Assembly: GCF_018596315.1 (NCBI RefSeq)
Contig: NZ_JAHEAG010000017.1
Location: 96,653 to 160,652, forward strand
Direction of reading: 5' to 3'
Origin: Bradyrhizobium sp. SRL28
GTDB taxonomy: Bacteria > Pseudomonadota > Alphaproteobacteria > Rhizobiales > Xanthobacteraceae
DNA: 64,000 nt
Shown: in pieces, positions 8,250 to 16,962 of the stretch
Layout of the letters: every line of letters starts with the position of its first letter
Position numbering within the stretch: the first letter of the stretch is position 1
The notes under the pieces: generated by a model
What the model saw: the letters and a program-made list of their open reading frames with translations, nothing else
What the model was told of the DNA's origin: nothing
Database searches by the model: none
Translations under genes and position numbers: made by a program

Positions 8250-11200
8250 ATGGGAATCAACCAGGGTCCGATCAGTCTCGATCAGAAATACACGCAAGGG
8301 ACAGGGCACATCTTCCTGACCGGTATCCAGGCGCTGGTCCGCCTGCCGATGGCGCAGATCCGCCGCGACCGCGCCGCAGGGCTGAACACCGCAGGCTTCA
8401 TTTCCGGCTACCGCGGCTCACCGCTTGGCGGTTATGACCAGCAGCTCTTCGCCGCGCGAAAACACCTCGAACAATACAACATCAAGTTCCAGCCCGGCGT
8501 GAACGAGGACCTCGCGGCCACCGCGATCTGGGGTTCGCAGCAACTCAATCTCTCGCCCGGCGCCAAATATGATGGCGTGGTCGGCATCTGGTACGGCAAG
8601 GGCCCCGGCGTCGACCGCTGTGGCGACGTATTCAGGCACGGCAATACCGCGGGCTCAGCCAAGAATGGCGGCGTGCTCGTCCTTGCCGGCGACGACCACG
8701 GTGCAAAGTCCTCGACCGTCCCGCATCAGTCGGACCATGCCTTCATCTCCGCGCTGATGCCGTATCTCTATCCCTCCAGCATCCATGAAATGATCGAGAT
8801 GGGTCTGCTGGGCATCGCGATGTCGCGCTACTCCGGGTGCTGGGTCGGCATGAAGGTGATCACCGAGACGGTGGAAACCACCGCCGAGATCGACCTTACC
8901 GACGAGATGACCCCGTTCGCGATCCCGACCGATTTCGAAATGCCGCCCGGCGGGCTCAACCTGCGCTGGCCCGACGATCGTTATCTGCAGGATCTGCGCC
9001 TGCAGGACTACAAGGGCTATGCTGCGATCGCCTTTGCCCGCGCCAACAAGATCAACCGCGTCACCATGGATTCGCCGAATGCCCGCTACGGCATCATGGC
9101 GTCAGGCAAGAGCTACGAGGACATCCGTCAGGCGCTGCGCGAGTTGGGAATTACCGAGGAGGTCGCGGCCAAGATCGGACTTCGGCTTTACAAGATCGGC
9201 ATGCCCTGGCCGCTGGAGCCGGAAGGCGTGCGCAATTTCGCCGTCGGCCTCGAGGAAATCTTCATCATCGAGGAACGCCGTGAGATCGTCGAGAACCAGG
9301 TCAAGCAGGAGCTGTTCAACTGGCGCGACGATGTGCGGCCCCGCATCGTCGGCAAGATGGACGATCACGACAAGCGTTTTCTCACTTTCGCCGCCGAACT
9401 TAGCGTCGCCTCGCTGGCGAGTTCGCTGACCGAGCGATTGCTTCGACTTAATCTCAATCCTGAAATCGCCGCGATGCTCCGCGCCAAGGCCGACTGGTTC
9501 AACGGCCGGCAGGCGACCCAGATGCAGGCGGTGGCGCCTGTCACCCGCACGCCGTATTTCTGCTCCGGCTGCCCACACAACTCGTCGACCAAGGTGCCCG
9601 AGGGCAGCCGCGCCTTCGCGGGCATCGGCTGTCACTTCATGGCGCTGTGGATGGACCGCAACACCGAGACCTATACCCACATGGGGGGCGAGGGCGTGCC
9701 GTGGGTCGGCGTCGCACCCTTCACCAAGGAAGAGCACGTGTTCGCCAATCTCGGCGACGGCACTTACTTCCACTCCGGCAGCCTCGCGATCCGGCAGGCG
9801 GTCGCCTCCGGCGCCAACATCACCTACAAGCTTCTCTATAACGATGCGACCGCGATGACCGGCGGCCAGCATGTCGACGGCGAGTTGTCGCCGCAGCAGA
9901 TCACCTTCCAGCTTCACGCCGAAGGCATCCGCAACATCTATCTCGTCTCTGAAAATCCGGCTGCCTATCCGGCGTCCGACATCGCGCCCGGCGTCAAGGT
10001 CGCGCATCGCGATGAACTTGACGCGGTCCAGAGAACCTGCCGGACGCTGAAGGGCACCTCGGCGATCGTCTTCGTGCAGACCTGCGCCGCCGAAAAGCGC
10101 CGCCGCCGCAAGCGCGGCCTGATGGAAGATCCGGCGCGCCGTGTCATGATCAATCCGGCCGTCTGCGAAGGCTGCGGCGATTGCTCGGTGCAGTCGAACT
10201 GCATTTCGGTCGAGCCCCTGGAAACCGAGCTGGGCCGCAAGCGCACCATCAACCAGTCGACCTGCAACAAGGACTATTCGTGTCTGAAGGGCTTTTGCCC
10301 GTCCTTCGTCACCATCGACGGCGGCAAGCCGCGCCGCCGCGCGCCGGCAAGTCTTGATGGTACGGGCCTCGGCGACATCGGCGATCTGCCCGAGCCGACC
10401 TCATTTCCCTCGCTGGAGCGGCCCTACAACATCGCCGTCGGCGGCGTCGGTGGCACCGGCGTGCTGACGATCGGCGCGCTGCTCGGCATGGCCGCGCATA
10501 TCGAGGGCAAGGCCAGCATGATCCTCGACATGTCCGGCCTCGCGCAAAAAGGTGGCGCGGTGCTCAGCCATGTCCGGCTCTCGGAGCACACCGCCGACGT
10601 CACCTGCTCGCGCATCGTCACCGGCACCGCCGATCTCGTGATGGCTGCCGACGAGGTGGTGGCTGCTGCCAAGGACACCATCACGCTTTGCGAAGCCAGC
10701 CGTACCGTCGGCGTCATCAACACCCACGTCATTCCGACCGCCGATTTCATCCTCAACCGCGACTTCAATTTCCAGAGCCGCAAGGTCAACCACGTGCTGG
10801 AGACCGAGCTGCGCAAGGATTCCTCGTTCTACGATTTCACAAAACCGGCCGAAACACTGCTCGGCGATTCCATCGCCACCAACATCATGATGCTGGGCTA
10901 TGCCTATCAGAAGGGCCTGCTGCCGCTGTCGGCGAAGGCCATACTGCAGGCGATCGAGGTCAACGGCGTCTCGATCAAGATGAACACGCAGGCCTTCCAG
11001 CTCGGCCGTCTCGCCGCCGCCAACCCGGCGCGGCTTGAGGCCATGATGAAGGGCCAGGATGAGGTCGTTACACCGAAGACGCTGGATGCGATGTCGCTCG
11101 ACGAGATCATCGCCCATCGCAGCGCGCACCTCGCCGATTATCAAAATACCGCGCTCGCCGAGCGTTATCGGGCTCTCGTCAAGCGCGTGCGCGATGCCGC

Positions 11201-11756
11201 CACCGACGGCGGCTATGGCGATGCGCTGCCGCGTGCGGTCGCGGTCAACTACGCAAAGCTGCTCGCCTACAAGGACGAGTACGAAGTCGCACGGCTGTTC
11301 ACCGATGGCCGGTTCGAGAAGCAACTCCGCGACCAGTTCGAAGGCGACTTCAAGTTCAACTTCAATCTCGCGCCGCCCATTCTCGGCGGCGGCAAGGATG
11401 CGCTCGGCCGGCCGAAGAAGCGCGCGTTCGGCGCGTGGATGATGCCAGTGTTCCGGACGCTGGCGAAACTGCGCTTCCTCCGCGGCACGCCATTGGACAT
11501 CTTCGGCCACAGTCCCGACCGCAAGCTCGAGCGCGACCTGATCGCGGGCTACGAGAAAGACGTCGCCACCGTGCTCGGCCTGCTGTCTCCGGTGACGCAC
11601 GATACCGCCGTCGAGATCCTGTCACTGCCCGACCGCATCCGCGGCTACGGCCCGGTAAAGGAGAAGGCGGTGCAGGACGCGAAAGCGCGCTACGAGCAAC
11701 TCGCCGCCGATCTCGTCAACCCGCCACCCGCGCCACGGCAGATCGCGGCGGAGTAA
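8250..11756 (+). CDS. Indolepyruvate:ferredoxin oxidoreductase, fused alpha and beta subunits
   Basis: 1168 residues, the normal size of the fused proteobacterial enzyme. The front part has the pyrimidine-binding domain (FISGYRGSPLGGYDQQL) and the TPP-binding domain (CSGCPHNSSTKVPEGSRAF near residue 438, GIGCHFMALWM). A ferredoxin-like cysteine cluster begins at residue 639 (CEGCGDC) and continues to CLKGFCPSF. The gamma-type domain follows (VGGVGGTGVLTIGALLG). The family oxidatively decarboxylates aryl or branched 2-oxo acids to acyl-CoA with ferredoxin as acceptor. AAGAGGG precedes ATG 8250. The last 35 bases of the gene plus the following repeat are duplicated at 12612. Confidence 0.92.
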   Translation: MGINQGPISLDQKYTQGTGHIFLTGIQALVRLPMAQIRRDRAAGLNTAGFISGYRGSPLGGYDQQLFAARKHLEQYNIKFQPGVNEDLAATAIWGSQQLNLSPGAKYDGVVGIWYGKGPGVDRCGDVFRHGNTAGSAKNGGVLVLAGDDHGAKSSTVPHQSDHAFISALMPYLYPSSIHEMIEMGLLGIAMSRYSGCWVGMKVITETVETTAEIDLTDEMTPFAIPTDFEMPPGGLNLRWPDDRYLQDLRLQDYKGYAAIAFARANKINRVTMDSPNARYGIMASGKSYEDIRQALRELGITEEVAAKIGLRLYKIGMPWPLEPEGVRNFAVGLEEIFIIEERREIVENQVKQELFNWRDDVRPRIVGKMDDHDKRFLTFAAELSVASLASSLTERLLRLNLNPEIAAMLRAKADWFNGRQATQMQAVAPVTRTPYFCSGCPHNSSTKVPEGSRAFAGIGCHFMALWMDRNTETYTHMGGEGVPWVGVAPFTKEEHVFANLGDGTYFHSGSLAIRQAVASGANITYKLLYNDATAMTGGQHVDGELSPQQITFQLHAEGIRNIYLVSENPAAYPASDIAPGVKVAHRDELDAVQRTCRTLKGTSAIVFVQTCAAEKRRRRKRGLMEDPARRVMINPAVCEGCGDCSVQSNCISVEPLETELGRKRTINQSTCNKDYSCLKGFCPSFVTIDGGKPRRRAPASLDGTGLGDIGDLPEPTSFPSLERPYNIAVGGVGGTGVLTIGALLGMAAHIEGKASMILDMSGLAQKGGAVLSHVRLSEHTADVTCSRIVTGTADLVMAADEVVAAAKDTITLCEASRTVGVINTHVIPTADFILNRDFNFQSRKVNHVLETELRKDSSFYDFTKPAETLLGDSIATNIMMLGYAYQKGLLPLSAKAILQAIEVNGVSIKMNTQAFQLGRLAAANPARLEAMMKGQDEVVTPKTLDAMSLDEIIAHRSAHLADYQNTALAERYRALVKRVRDAATDGGYGDALPRAVAVNYAKLLAYKDEYEVARLFTDGRFEKQLRDQFEGDFKFNFNLAPPILGGGKDALGRPKKRAFGAWMMPVFRTLAKLRFLRGTPLDIFGHSPDRKLERDLIAGYEKDVATVLGLLSPVTHDTAVEILSLPDRIRGYGPVKEKAVQDAKARYEQLAADLVNPPPAPRQIAAE

Positions 11757-11763
11757 CGCTGCC

Positions 11764-11856
11764 GTAGGGTGGGCAAAGACGCGAAGCGTCGTGCCCACCC
11801 TCGCTCAACGATCGCGGTGCTAGATGGTGGGCACGCTTCGCTTTGCCCGCCGTACG
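11764..11856. repeat. Family A palindromic repeat, copy A1
   Basis: An imperfect palindrome that starts GTAGGGTGGGCAAAG and ends with the complement of the same motif (GCTTTGCCC...TACG). It follows the ior stop directly. Copy A1 together with the ior tail (from 11722) recurs from 12612. Confidence 0.85.
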
Positions 11857-11918
11857 AGGGCTTATACGGAGAGAGCTGTCCTAAGAGGATTGGTCCATCG
11901 TTCGCGCGGGAGAACCCC

Positions 11919-12608
11919 ATGGAAATGATCGATCTGAGCCGTGACCTGTTCCACCGCACGCAGACCCATCCCGCCCATCCTCCCGTGATCATCTCCGTGT
12001 GGTACGACCACGCCGAGAAGAAGCGCGCGGGTAACACGGACTTTTCCTCCAAGGCTTTGTCCATCGCCTTCAGCGATCATGCGGGAACACACGTGGATGC
12101 GCCGGTGCACTTCGATTCCCGTCCCGATGCCCTTTCAATCGACCAGATGCCGCTGGAGAAATTCTATACGTCCGGCATCTGTCTTGATCTGTCCCACGTG
12201 CCGTTGCGCCATGCCGTGACGGTCCTGGAGATGGAAGCGGCCCTGGCGGCTTCCGGGCAGGAAATCCGCGCCGACGACACCGTGCTGCTGCACATGGCCA
12301 CCAACGATCGCCTGTTGGGTCAGCCGGGCTACCTCCACGATTTCCCCGGTCTCGCGGTGGAAAGCGTGCATTGGCTGGCCGACCGGGGCATCGGCATGTT
12401 TGGTGTGGAGGCGGTGAGCCCGGCCCCCGAAGGCGAACCCAACTTCCAGGCCCATCTCGCATGCGGCGAACGGGGAATCACGCACATGGAATGCCTTGCC
12501 AATCTCGATAAGCTTGTGGGACGCGGTCGATTCCGCTTCATCGGCTTTCCACTCAAGATCCGCGGTGGTACCGCAAGCCCCATCCGCGCCGTCGCGATCT
12601 TCGAGTGA
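11919..12608 (+). CDS. Cyclase-family hydrolase (kynurenine-formamidase-like)
   Basis: 229 residues with the metal-binding signature of the PF04199 family, DHAGTHVDAPVHF (HxGTHxDxPxH), at about residue 50. Members are zinc- or manganese-dependent amidohydrolases such as arylformamidase KynB and isatin hydrolase. LHMATNDRL and GVEAVSPAPEG agree with the family fold. ATG 11919 is chosen because GGAG lies just upstream, and the longer frame reads through repeat A1. The gene lies between two direct repeats that both contain the ior 3' end (11722 and 12612). This suggests it was inserted here. Adjacency to an indolepyruvate enzyme would fit an aromatic/indole catabolic role, but that is inference. 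Confidence 0.85.
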   Translation: MEMIDLSRDLFHRTQTHPAHPPVIISVWYDHAEKKRAGNTDFSSKALSIAFSDHAGTHVDAPVHFDSRPDALSIDQMPLEKFYTSGICLDLSHVPLRHAVTVLEMEAALAASGQEIRADDTVLLHMATNDRLLGQPGYLHDFPGLAVESVHWLADRGIGMFGVEAVSPAPEGEPNFQAHLACGERGITHMECLANLDKLVGRGRFRFIGFPLKIRGGTASPIRAVAIFE

Positions 12609-12611
12609 ACT

Positions 12612-12779
12612 CGCCACCCGCGCCGAGGCAGATCGCGGCGGAGTAACGCTGCTGTAGGGCGGGCAAAGACGCGAAGCGTCGGGCCCACCATCGCTCAACG
12701 ATCGCGGTGCTAGATGGTGGGCACGCTTCCGCCTTCGCTCTGCGAGCTACGGCGGACAAGTCGCTTTGCCCACCCTACG
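12612..12779. repeat. Duplicated ior 3' end plus family A repeat A2
   Basis: Bases 12612-12729 repeat 11722-11839 at roughly 95% identity by eye. The repeated part includes the last codons and stop of the ior gene (GGCGGAGTAA) and most of repeat A1. The repeat A2 itself spans 12654-12779 and is interrupted at about 12729-12761 by a small palindromic insert (CCGCC...GGCGG ends). The region 12780-12957 shows no gene I can support. Confidence 0.85.
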
Positions 12780-12957
12780 CGCTGGACTTTGGGGGCAGGG
12801 CTCGCGATCCGATTTCAGAAAAATCCGCGACCGCGCGACCGACGAACTGCCCAATTGAATCAAAAGCTTGTCTCCAGAGCTTCGATGGGGTGTAGTCGCC
12901 ATCAGCTTGTCACTGCGTTGACGCATGGCCTGCTTCACACCAGCAACGGGTTAGCGG

Positions 12958-13941
12958 ATGGACCAGGCCCTCGCCGATATCGGCATCATCTCCGCCTATC
13001 GCTTCGCGGGCGACGGTTCCGCGACGAAGCTCGACGTCACCAACCTCGATGCGGAACTCGCCGATCCGCGTGGCTGGTTGTGGCTGCATTTCAATCTGGC
13101 CAACCGCCGCTGCCACGACTGGCTCGCCAGGAGTGTGGCGCTGTCCGATGTCGCGCGCGAAACCCTGCTCGATGCCGACGAGCATATCCGCCTCGATATC
13201 TTCAACGAGGAGATCGCCGGCGTTTTGCCCGACCTGCATCAGGAGTTCATGCAGGAGGGCGACGATCTCCTGCGGGTGCACTTTGAGATTTCGGCGAAGC
13301 TGATGGTCACCGCCCGGCGCAAGCCGCTGCGCGCGATCGAGCTGACACGGCGTGCGATTGATGGCGGTCGCAAGTTTCCCACCCCGGTGTCGCTGTTCGA
13401 TGCGATCGTTGACCAGTTCGCCGATGTGATCGGACGCTATTCGGCAGGTCTCGGCGACGAACTCGACATCGTCGAGAATCATGTACTGCACGATGAAATC
13501 GACGATGAGCGATTGCGGCTCGGTCGCGTGCGCCTGCAGGCGATCCGCACGCGGCGGCAGCTGTCGCAGATCCGTGCGCTGTTTCATCGCATGGAGACGC
13601 GCGAGGACGTCGAATCCGAAACCCTGCTGTCGGCGATGCGCAAGCTTGCGCAGAAGTTCGACGCGCTCGACTACGAGTTCAGCGCGATCTATGAGCGCGC
13701 GCGGCTGCTGCAGGACGAGATCGCCGGCCGCATGACGGCGATCACCAACCGCCGCCTGTTCACGCTGTCGGTCCTGACCGCATGCATGCTGCCCTCGACG
13801 CTGGTCACCGGCTTCTTCGGAATGAACACCAAGGACATGCCGTTCCAGACCGGTGACGGCGGTACCTTTTACGCGCTTCTGCTGGTGATCGCCGCGGGAG
13901 CACTGACCTGGTGGCTGCTCAGACGGACCAAGGCGCTGTAG
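12958..13941 (+). CDS. zntB: CorA-superfamily zinc/magnesium transporter (ZntB-like)
   Basis: 327 residues. The N-terminal cytoplasmic part begins with a WLWLHFNLANRRC segment, as in ZntB. A long helix leads to two C-terminal membrane helices. The CorA signature GMN is at residues 288-290 (FFGMNTKDMPF), followed by the second helix and a basic tail (RRTKAL). ZntB proteins move Zn2+ across the inner membrane as pentamers. A GGGTTAGCGG stretch precedes ATG 12958. Its last 168 bases are duplicated at 16356-16523. Confidence 0.85.
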   Translation: MDQALADIGIISAYRFAGDGSATKLDVTNLDAELADPRGWLWLHFNLANRRCHDWLARSVALSDVARETLLDADEHIRLDIFNEEIAGVLPDLHQEFMQEGDDLLRVHFEISAKLMVTARRKPLRAIELTRRAIDGGRKFPTPVSLFDAIVDQFADVIGRYSAGLGDELDIVENHVLHDEIDDERLRLGRVRLQAIRTRRQLSQIRALFHRMETREDVESETLLSAMRKLAQKFDALDYEFSAIYERARLLQDEIAGRMTAITNRRLFTLSVLTACMLPSTLVTGFFGMNTKDMPFQTGDGGTFYALLLVIAAGALTWWLLRRTKAL

Positions 13942-13945
13942 ACAC

Positions 13946-14080
13946 CCTTTTGAGAAGGGCGGAACGATATTCATTCCGAAGAATGCTTGGGACCGGCCGG
14001 TCGCTGCCCTTGCGGTGAGCTATGTGCTCCCCATACTCCTGCTACCCATCGCGCTCTATCTGATGCGACTCGGCGCCTAA
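13946..14080 (+). other. Possible short membrane peptide or gene remnant
   Basis: An open frame without a convincing start codon reads IPKNAWDRPVAALAVSY and then a hydrophobic stretch ending in RLGA, with the stop 3 bp before the methyltransferase start at 14084. It looks like the C-terminal end of a membrane protein. A GTG at 14015 could begin a 21-residue peptide, but no ribosome-binding site is visible. Confidence 0.25.
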
Positions 14081-14083
14081 GAA

Positions 14084-14659
14084 ATGGTAACACTGACCAT
14101 CGTCCTGCGTGTCGTCGCCGTGCTCGCCTTTGCGGGACTCATGTTGTTGTCAGTCAGCTGGAGTCGCGGACATGCCAAGACGCAAGCACGTCAGGATCGT
14201 GGCGACCGAGCACCGGTGGTGGCGAACTTCACTGCTCTCGGCCTTCTCTTCTCATCGCTTCTGATCTTTCCCAGCAGCTCCGCCGGTTTTACGGCAGTTC
14301 TGCTGGCGCTGTCGGGGTCCCTTCTTGCGCTAGCGGGCGCCGCCCTCGTCGTCAGATGCCGGGCCGAGCTTGGTGCCGCTTGGAGCTACGCGCCCATAGC
14401 AGATCAGAGCACCGGGCTCATCACAACCGGCCCTTATCGCCTCGTGCGACACCCCATCTATCTAGGCCTTGCACTGCTCGTCATCGGCGAAGCACTCGCC
14501 TTCGGCAATTGGCCGGCTCTCTTTATTGCGCTGTCGGGGGTCGTCCCGACCTTGGCCTGGCGCGCCCGCGCGGAGGAGAAGCTGCTCAGCCGTACATTTG
14601 GCGAGCGCTTCGAGGTTTATCGACAGCGAACCAAGATGATCATCCCGTACCTTCTCTAG
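14084..14659 (+). CDS. Isoprenylcysteine/phospholipid methyltransferase-like membrane protein
   Basis: 191 residues with about four to five membrane helices. The C-terminal motif typical of ICMT/PEMT enzymes is present: GPYRLVRHPIYLGL, then EEKLLSRTFGERFEVYRQRT. Members transfer methyl groups from S-adenosylmethionine to membrane-located substrates; bacterial substrates are mostly unknown. It stands just downstream of the zntB-like gene on the same strand. ATG 14084 has only a weak upstream site (TAAGAA). Confidence 0.8.
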   Translation: MVTLTIVLRVVAVLAFAGLMLLSVSWSRGHAKTQARQDRGDRAPVVANFTALGLLFSSLLIFPSSSAGFTAVLLALSGSLLALAGAALVVRCRAELGAAWSYAPIADQSTGLITTGPYRLVRHPIYLGLALLVIGEALAFGNWPALFIALSGVVPTLAWRARAEEKLLSRTFGERFEVYRQRTKMIIPYLL

Positions 14660-14769
14660 ACCCTGCCCACGACGTCGACTAACCGTTACGTGATACGGCA
14701 AGGAATAATCGCGAACTTTGGCCCGCTACCTTCTGCCCGACCTCCGGACTATGGATATCTGGAAGCTGC

Positions 14770-14897
14770 GTAGGGTGGGCAAAGGCGCAAGGCGCCGTGC
14801 CCACCATTCCATCAGCGTTCGTGACGTTAACGGTGGGCACGCGGAGCCTGTCATCGGGCGCGCATTCGCGCGACCCGGTGGCTTTGCCCACCCTACG
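14770..14897. repeat. Family A repeat A3 with nested module M1
   Basis: Both ends match family A (GTAGGGTGGGCAAAGG ... GCTTTGCCCACCCTACG). The second arm is interrupted at about 14841-14882 by module M1 (minus orientation), which begins GCCACCGGGTCGCGCG and ends GATGACAGGCTCCGC. Module M1 also occurs at 29683-29725 and 53619-53661. Confidence 0.85.
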
Positions 14898-14947
14898 AAT
14901 GACTGCGTTCGCGGGGATGGCGTTCAGCTCAGGGGATGTGAAGAATC

Positions 14948-15580
14948 CTAACCGCGCCAAAGGCGATCAACAACAAAAACCCTTGCCCAAGTTGCAAGGC
15001 GCGAGCCGAGCCCAGCTCCCATCTTGCCTTTTAAAGTCCCGGCGCGATCATCTCCGGAGCCATCCACGAATATCCTTCGAGCTTTCACGAATTCCCAAAT
15101 GACCGGATGCCGCTTCTGAAAAACCTTCTGAACTTCGTTATGAAAATATCCTGACACGACATCGGGCGGGGAAGCAAATACCTCCGGCACTATTGAGGAC
15201 AAACCGGCGTCGGTTAGAATATTCCATCGTGAGTTACCGCCCATTACCGGGGATTGCAGGCCGAATATCACCCTGCCGATCCTGCTTTCCCGGATGGCGT
15301 AAGAACACATCGCGCAGGGCTCAATAGTTGAATAGATCGTGCACTCATCAAGGCTCGTTGACCCTAACATTTTCTGAGCTGAAGAAATTGCGACCATCTC
15401 GGCGTGCCGCGTAACGTCTCGTTCGTTTCTGACCATATTGAGCGATTCGCAAATGAATTCGCCTCGTCGTCCGATGACAGCTGCAAACGGGTATTCCCTC
15501 CTTGAACTTGCGGATTGTGCCAGAGCAACGCAGCGGCGCATCATTGCTATATCGAATGCTTCTGAATCATGCTTGGTCAT
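14948..15580 (-). CDS. CMP/dCMP-type nucleoside deaminase family protein
   Basis: 210 residues. The zinc site of the cytidine deaminase fold is complete: TRHAEMVAI (HAE) and, about 30 residues later, EPCAMCSYAIRES (PCxxC). Such enzymes deaminate guanine, cytosine or adenosine in nucleobases or tRNA; this one has an unusually long C-terminal extension (about 60 residues beyond the fold). ATG 15580 is used. A 17-bp tandem duplication directly upstream makes a second, out-of-frame ATG, so the longer reading from 15619 is unlikely. Confidence 0.8.
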   Translation of the reverse strand: MTKHDSEAFDIAMMRRCVALAQSASSRREYPFAAVIGRRGEFICESLNMVRNERDVTRHAEMVAISSAQKMLGSTSLDECTIYSTIEPCAMCSYAIRESRIGRVIFGLQSPVMGGNSRWNILTDAGLSSIVPEVFASPPDVVSGYFHNEVQKVFQKRHPVIWEFVKARRIFVDGSGDDRAGTLKGKMGAGLGSRLATWARVFVVDRLWRG

Positions 15581-15606
15581 GGCACTGACTTGGTCATGGC
15601 ACTGAC
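15573..15606. repeat. 17-bp tandem duplication over the deaminase start codon
   Basis: TTGGTCATGGCACTGAC occurs twice in a row (15573-15589, 15590-15606). The unit contains the start codon of the minus-strand deaminase gene. Because 17 is not a multiple of three, only the inner ATG is in frame. Confidence 0.9.
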
Positions 15607-15686
15607 TTTTGCAGTACATCGGCGCCGCCTGATCACCGGCTATGGTTCGTACAGCGGGCGATCACCCTGATGGAGAGTTGGAACGG

Positions 15687-16082
15687 CTATTGTAGGGTTG
15701 CGTTGACGGTTACTATTGAGGTGCCGGAACTGGTCGGACTCTTGCCCGTCGCTTGAACGGAGAAAGCATCGCTACCTCTATATCCTGCCTGCGATGTGTA
15801 TACGTAAGAAGACCTGTTGAGCCTTTGTAACCTCCCGTGCGCTGGTCTTTGTGAAACTCTCGAACTCAATACTTCGCCCGAAATATTGATGGTAAACAAG
15901 CAACTTCCCCCGGAAGCGATCATGATATAGCCGATCGAGTTAAAGCCCCAGCCTGCTGGCGGTGATCCCGACACCACGCATTGGTTCTGGGCAAGTGCCG
16001 GCGTCGCTACTGCCAAGCCCAGCGCGACCGCAATAAGTACTGAACGTGCTCGCATTAAACATGCTCGCATTATGTGTGTCAT
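15687..16082 (-). CDS. Exported hypothetical protein
   Basis: 131 residues from an ATG preceded by GGAG at a 7-nt spacing. The N-terminus is a signal peptide (ARSVLIAVALGLAVATPALA, cut before QNQCVVSG). The mature part is about 100 residues, Ser/Gly/Thr-rich, with two cysteines, and ends SGTSIVTVNATLQ, reminiscent of a short beta-sandwich. It is probably periplasmic or surface exposed. Function is not recognised. The start region shows an imperfect 15-bp duplication encoding MRACLMRAR. Confidence 0.65.
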   Translation of the reverse strand: MTHIMRACLMRARSVLIAVALGLAVATPALAQNQCVVSGSPPAGWGFNSIGYIMIASGGSCLFTINISGEVLSSRVSQRPAHGRLQRLNRSSYVYTSQAGYRGSDAFSVQATGKSPTSSGTSIVTVNATLQ

Positions 16083-16259
16083 TGGGGTGCTCCATTTGAG
16101 GGCCAAATTGTCGGCTCCTGTCGTTCAGATGCAGCCCAACTAGCCTAACCAAAATGTCGCAGGATGCGCATTGCCCTTTAGGGCAATACCCTACGGCATG
16201 GCGAAATCTGTCTCCGGGAAATTGCAACTCGTTGCGGGCATTGATGACTACCCGGCTGC

Positions 16260-16352
16260 GTAGGGTGGGCAAAGGCGCAAGGCGTCGTGCCCACCATTCC
16301 ATCAGCGTTCGTGGTGTTGACGGTGGGCACGCTTCGCTTTGCCCACCCTACG
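16260..16352. repeat. Family A repeat A4
   Basis: A complete copy, with GTAGGGTGGGCAAAGG at the left and TTTGCCCACCCTACG at the right. It is followed 3 bp later by the duplicated zntB tail. Confidence 0.85.
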
Positions 16353-16355
16353 GCA

Positions 16356-16523
16356 CTGACCGCGTGTATGCTGCCCTCGACGCTGGTCACCGGCTTCTTC
16401 GGCATGAACACCAAGGACATGCCGTTCCAGACCGGTGACGGCGGCACCTGGTACGCGCTTCTGCTGGTGATCGCCGCGGGAGCCCTGACCTGGTGGCTGC
16501 TCAGGCGGACCAAGGCGCTGTAG
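16356..16523 (+). pseudogene. Duplicated 3' end of the zntB-like gene
   Basis: These 168 bases match 13774-13941 (last 55 codons and stop of the zntB-like gene) with about eight differences, mostly silent; one changes FY to WY. The piece lies between repeat A4 and repeat A5, and its stop codon TAG is shared with the first bases of A5. An open frame from 16287 runs through A4 into this tail, but it is a chimaera and not a likely gene. Confidence 0.85.
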
Positions 16524-16580
16524 GGTGGGCAAAGGCGCAAAGCGCCGTGCCCACCATCCATCAACATGGATGGTGCTGCG
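16520..16580. repeat. Family A repeat A5, right half missing
   Basis: It begins GTAGGGTGGGCAAAGG and keeps the central palindrome (CCATCCATC...GATGG), then loses similarity. It follows the duplicated zntB tail directly. Confidence 0.7.
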
Positions 16581-16608
16581 CGGTCGACGTGCATAGGTAG
16601 GTAAAGCA

Positions 16609-16953
16609 ATGGACACGGTCCACAAGATCGTCACGGAGATGCCGCTCACAGAACTCTGGAACGGTAACGGTCCGCTGGATGCTAGTCGCGGTGAGTATCT
16701 GGGCGAGGCAGATATTGTGCTGCTTCTACGGGACGGCTCGAGCTTCGTGGTCGCCGACGTAGGATTGCCCTTGTGGTGGATATCCGAGGACGATCGTTTC
16801 GCCTTCTGGAAGACCGAAGTGAAGTCCCGGCTGGTGGTTCCAGACGCCGATGGCTTCATCCAGGACGATTATCCAGGCAGCTATTGCTATGTCGCGACAA
16901 TGTGGAAGTGCGCATCCACCGGGCCGGTTATTGTTCTGGAAAAGCATCACTGA
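16609..16953 (+). CDS. Hypothetical cytosolic protein
   Basis: 114 residues with no signal peptide or membrane helix. Notable pieces are ELWNGNGPLDASRGEYL, VVADVGLPLWWISEDDRF and a C-terminal YCYVATMWKCAS. It resembles small uncharacterised rhizobial proteins, perhaps an immunity-type or single-domain alpha/beta protein. A GTAGGTAAAGCA run precedes ATG 16609. Its position between two family A repeats suggests an island of acquired sequence. Confidence 0.6.
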   Translation: MDTVHKIVTEMPLTELWNGNGPLDASRGEYLGEADIVLLLRDGSSFVVADVGLPLWWISEDDRFAFWKTEVKSRLVVPDADGFIQDDYPGSYCYVATMWKCASTGPVIVLEKHH

Positions 16954-16962
16954 TCTGACTGC

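Noticed and set aside
8418..11600. Long minus-strand open frames opposite the ior gene
   Set aside because: They follow from high G+C codon bias in the real gene; no starts with ribosome-binding sites and no family similarity.
13987..14682. 231-codon frame overlapping the methyltransferase
   Set aside because: Arg/Ser/Ala-rich out-of-frame translation of a clear ICMT-like gene.
16287..16523. 78-codon frame running through repeat A4 into the zntB tail
   Set aside because: A chimaera of a palindromic repeat and a duplicated gene end, without a ribosome-binding site.
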